From the NCBI GenBank assembly GCA_017623335.1, contig JAGAPI010000103.1:1-8940 (forward strand): a stretch of 8,940 nucleotides of DNA, read 5' to 3'. This document shows, in pieces, positions 7,360-8,940 of this stretch (position 1 is its first letter; the number at the start of each line of letters is the position of its first letter). A program made the translations under genes and the position numbers. The notes beneath the pieces were generated by a model. That model made no database searches. It saw only the letters and a list, made by a program, of their open reading frames with translations, and was not told the DNA's origin. This DNA comes from Prevotella sp. (lineage in GTDB: Bacteria > Bacteroidota > Bacteroidia > Bacteroidales > Bacteroidaceae).

Positions 7360-8706
7360 ATGGCAGAAGAGACAATAATTTTTAAAAGAAAGGCATACAA
7401 CCGCATGCTTCTGTGGAAAAAAGAGCGTACGGGAGCAACCGCCTTGCTCATTCAGGGAGCACGGCGTATAGGCAAGTCTACGCTTGCGGAAGAATTTGCT
7501 AAGAACGAGTATAAATCACATTTACTGATAGATTTTTCTGTAGCTCCAGCCGAAGTTTTTGAATTGTTTAATGACATATCCGACCTTAATTATATCTTTT
7601 TCAGATTGCAGCTGATATATAAAATACAGCTTTATGAGCGCGAATCGGCAGTTATCTTTGACGAGGTGCAGAAATGTCCGTTGGCAAGACAGGCTATAAA
7701 ACATCTTGTGAAAGACCACAGGTATGACTACATAGAGACGGGCTCACTGATTTCTGTGCGCAAAAGCAGTGTGGATATAGTTATCCCCAGCGAGGAAACA
7801 AAGATAGACATGTTTCCCATGGACTATGAGGAATTTAAGTGGGCGCTTGGCGATACTGTCACCATTCCGTTGCTTCATACGGCATTTGACAGGCGGATGG
7901 CACTTGGCGACAGCATTCACCGCCGCATGATGCGCGACTTCCGCCTGTATATGCTTATTGGCGGTATGCCTCAGGCTGTGGCTGAATATATTAAGACCAA
8001 CAATATGGAGGCAGTGGATATGGTGAAGCGCGACATCATCGCCCTTTATGAGGAAGACTTCAATAAGATAGACGATACTGAAAGAGCATCAGCCATGTTC
8101 GACGCCATACCTGCACTGCTGAGCAAAAACAGTTTGCGCTATAAAGTGTCATCGGCAATACCCGGAGAAAAACCGGGAAGAGTGGAATCCATTATAAAGA
8201 TGATGGAAAATTCAATGACTGTCAATGTGGCTTATCACGCCAATGACCCTAATGCTGGGTTGGCGCTTACCCGTGACAATGAATATTTTAAAATGTATGT
8301 TGGCGACACGGGGCTTTTCATAACCCTTGCATTCAAAGATAAGGATTTCACCGATAATGTTATATACAACAAACTTTTAAACGATAAGCTCAGCACTAAT
8401 CTCGGTTATGTGTATGAAAATGTCATTGCTCAGATTCTTCGTGCCACGGGTAAGAAGTTATACTATCACACAATCCCCCACAGTGACGGTAAGAAACACT
8501 ATGAGGTGGATTTCGTGATTGCCGACGGGCATAAGGTATCACCCGTAGAGGTTAAGTCGTCGGGCTATAAAACTCATGCGTCGCTTGATGAGTTCTGCCG
8601 TAAATACTCCGATAGGATACAAAACAAATATCTTGTTTACACCAAGGACCTTAACCGCATTGGTGATGTCAACTACATACCTGTTTACATGGCAATGTTT
8701 CTGTAG
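7360..8706 (+). CDS. AAA ATPase of the DUF4143 family
   Basis: 448 residues, intact. The N-terminal ATPase domain (AAA_14 type) has Walker A GARRIGKS (33-40) and Walker B VIFDE (98-102, continuing VQK), then YIETGSLISV (124-133) in the sensor region. The middle shows family marks FPMDYEEF (152-159), LIGGMPQAV (199-207) and YEEDFNKID (230-238), then a probable winged-helix segment (about 240-300). The C-terminal DUF4143 domain contains EVDF (382-385) and VEVKSSGY (396-403), the spaced D and ExK of a PD-(D/E)xK nuclease-like core. No signal peptide or membrane segment. The biological role of this family is poorly known; binding DNA and acting as an accessory or defence-like function are guesses. 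It stands alone, divergent from valS, flanked by GTTTCCACC-type inverted repeats. The start is supported by the promoter directly upstream. Confidence 0.92.
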   Translation: MAEETIIFKRKAYNRMLLWKKERTGATALLIQGARRIGKSTLAEEFAKNEYKSHLLIDFSVAPAEVFELFNDISDLNYIFFRLQLIYKIQLYERESAVIFDEVQKCPLARQAIKHLVKDHRYDYIETGSLISVRKSSVDIVIPSEETKIDMFPMDYEEFKWALGDTVTIPLLHTAFDRRMALGDSIHRRMMRDFRLYMLIGGMPQAVAEYIKTNNMEAVDMVKRDIIALYEEDFNKIDDTERASAMFDAIPALLSKNSLRYKVSSAIPGEKPGRVESIIKMMENSMTVNVAYHANDPNAGLALTRDNEYFKMYVGDTGLFITLAFKDKDFTDNVIYNKLLNDKLSTNLGYVYENVIAQILRATGKKLYYHTIPHSDGKKHYEVDFVIADGHKVSPVEVKSSGYKTHASLDEFCRKYSDRIQNKYLVYTKDLNRIGDVNYIPVYMAMFL

Positions 8707-8752
8707 TCTTAGCCCCAGATAACCACAGGCAGGCTTTACAAAACAGCAATAG

Positions 8753-8812
8753 GTTTCCACCGTTTCCACCAGTTTCCACAAGGCTGGTGGAAATGGTGGA
8801 AATGGTGGAAAC
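8753..8812. repeat. Large GTTTCCACC / GGTGGAAAC hairpin after the ATPase gene
   Basis: Three head-to-tail GTTTCCACC-like units (8753-8761, 8762-8770, 8772-8779) face three TGGTGGAAA units (8785-8793, 8794-8802, 8803-8812). They can fold into a stem of about 25 pairs with one G·T pair, one bulged G (8772) and a 7-nt loop. The sequence after it is GTGAATTTTTATT, so it could also act as a terminator for the ATPase gene, which stops 46 nt earlier. The same units occur at 7104-7153 on the other side of the gene. Confidence 0.85.
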
Positions 8813-8866
8813 GTGAATTTTTATTGACAAGTTTGTACCGTTGTATCATTTCTCTGAATACATTGC

Positions 8867-8932
8867 GCCTACTGCCAAACAACCTTTTGCCTGCTACCAA
8901 ACGAGATTATACCTACTGTCAAAATCAAATTC
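8867..8932. repeat. 22-bp direct repeat, three copies, at the right edge
   Basis: GCCTACTGCCAAAC (8867-8880), GCCTGCTACCAAAC (8889-8902) and ACCTACTGTCAAAA (8911-8924) are each followed by an unrelated 8-bp spacer, a strict 22-bp period. The conserved 14-bp cores differ mostly by transitions. The period is not a multiple of three, so a repetitive protein is unlikely. The next unit position (8933) does not match, so the array seems to end at three copies. Function unknown. Confidence 0.7.
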
Positions 8933-8940
8933 ACAGGTTA

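Noticed and set aside
7104..8812. CRISPR array
   Set aside because: The repeat units are 8-9 bp, palindromic and without unique spacers of 25-40 bp. No cas gene is present.
8904..8924. TTGACA and TATAAT-like words on the minus strand near the right edge
   Set aside because: They are only about 5 bp apart, far from the 17-bp spacing needed, and Bacteroidetes do not use that promoter form. They come from the 22-bp repeat.

Overview
The window looks like a chromosomal segment of a Bacteroidales bacterium (Bacteroides/Prevotella type). The evidence is four promoters of the Bacteroidetes type (TTTG, 19-20 bp, TAnnTTTG), AT-rich intergenic DNA around moderately GC-rich genes, a two-subunit methylmalonyl-CoA mutase, and a DUF4143-type ATPase of a kind common in this phylum. 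I cannot name a species from sequence alone.

Left part (1-3737, minus strand): a mutA-mutB operon read from a promoter at about 3705-3736. It encodes the small (non-catalytic) and large (catalytic) subunits of adenosylcobalamin-dependent methylmalonyl-CoA mutase. The large subunit is cut by the window's left edge, so its B12-binding domain is not seen. In Bacteroidales this enzyme isomerises succinyl-CoA to methylmalonyl-CoA on the way to propionate. The mutA-mutB junction has tandem stop codons that overlap an unusually strong Shine-Dalgarno sequence.

Middle (3738-4113): a gap without a protein gene that is nevertheless structured. It holds a 7-bp tandem repeat and a complete promoter-to-terminator unit predicting a roughly 90-nt RNA on the minus strand. 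It also holds a strong GC-rich hairpin terminator and a small palindrome cluster just after valS. The short RNA unit is one of the two most interesting items here.

4114-6807, minus strand: valS, a full-length valyl-tRNA synthetase with its own promoter and no SD.

Right part (6808-8940): an AT-rich divergent region, then a plus-strand gene for an AAA/DUF4143 ATPase with a nuclease-like C-terminal motif. The gene is bracketed by two related inverted repeats built from GTTTCCACC/GGTGGAAAC units (7104-7153 and 8753-8812). Its promoter region carries a third set of related units, TTTGGTGG repeated at 32-33 bp, the last copy forming the -33 box. A separate 22-bp direct repeat sits at the right edge. 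The ATPase plus this repeat family looks like a self-contained accessory unit next to housekeeping genes. Mobility, autoregulation and nuclease activity are inferences only.
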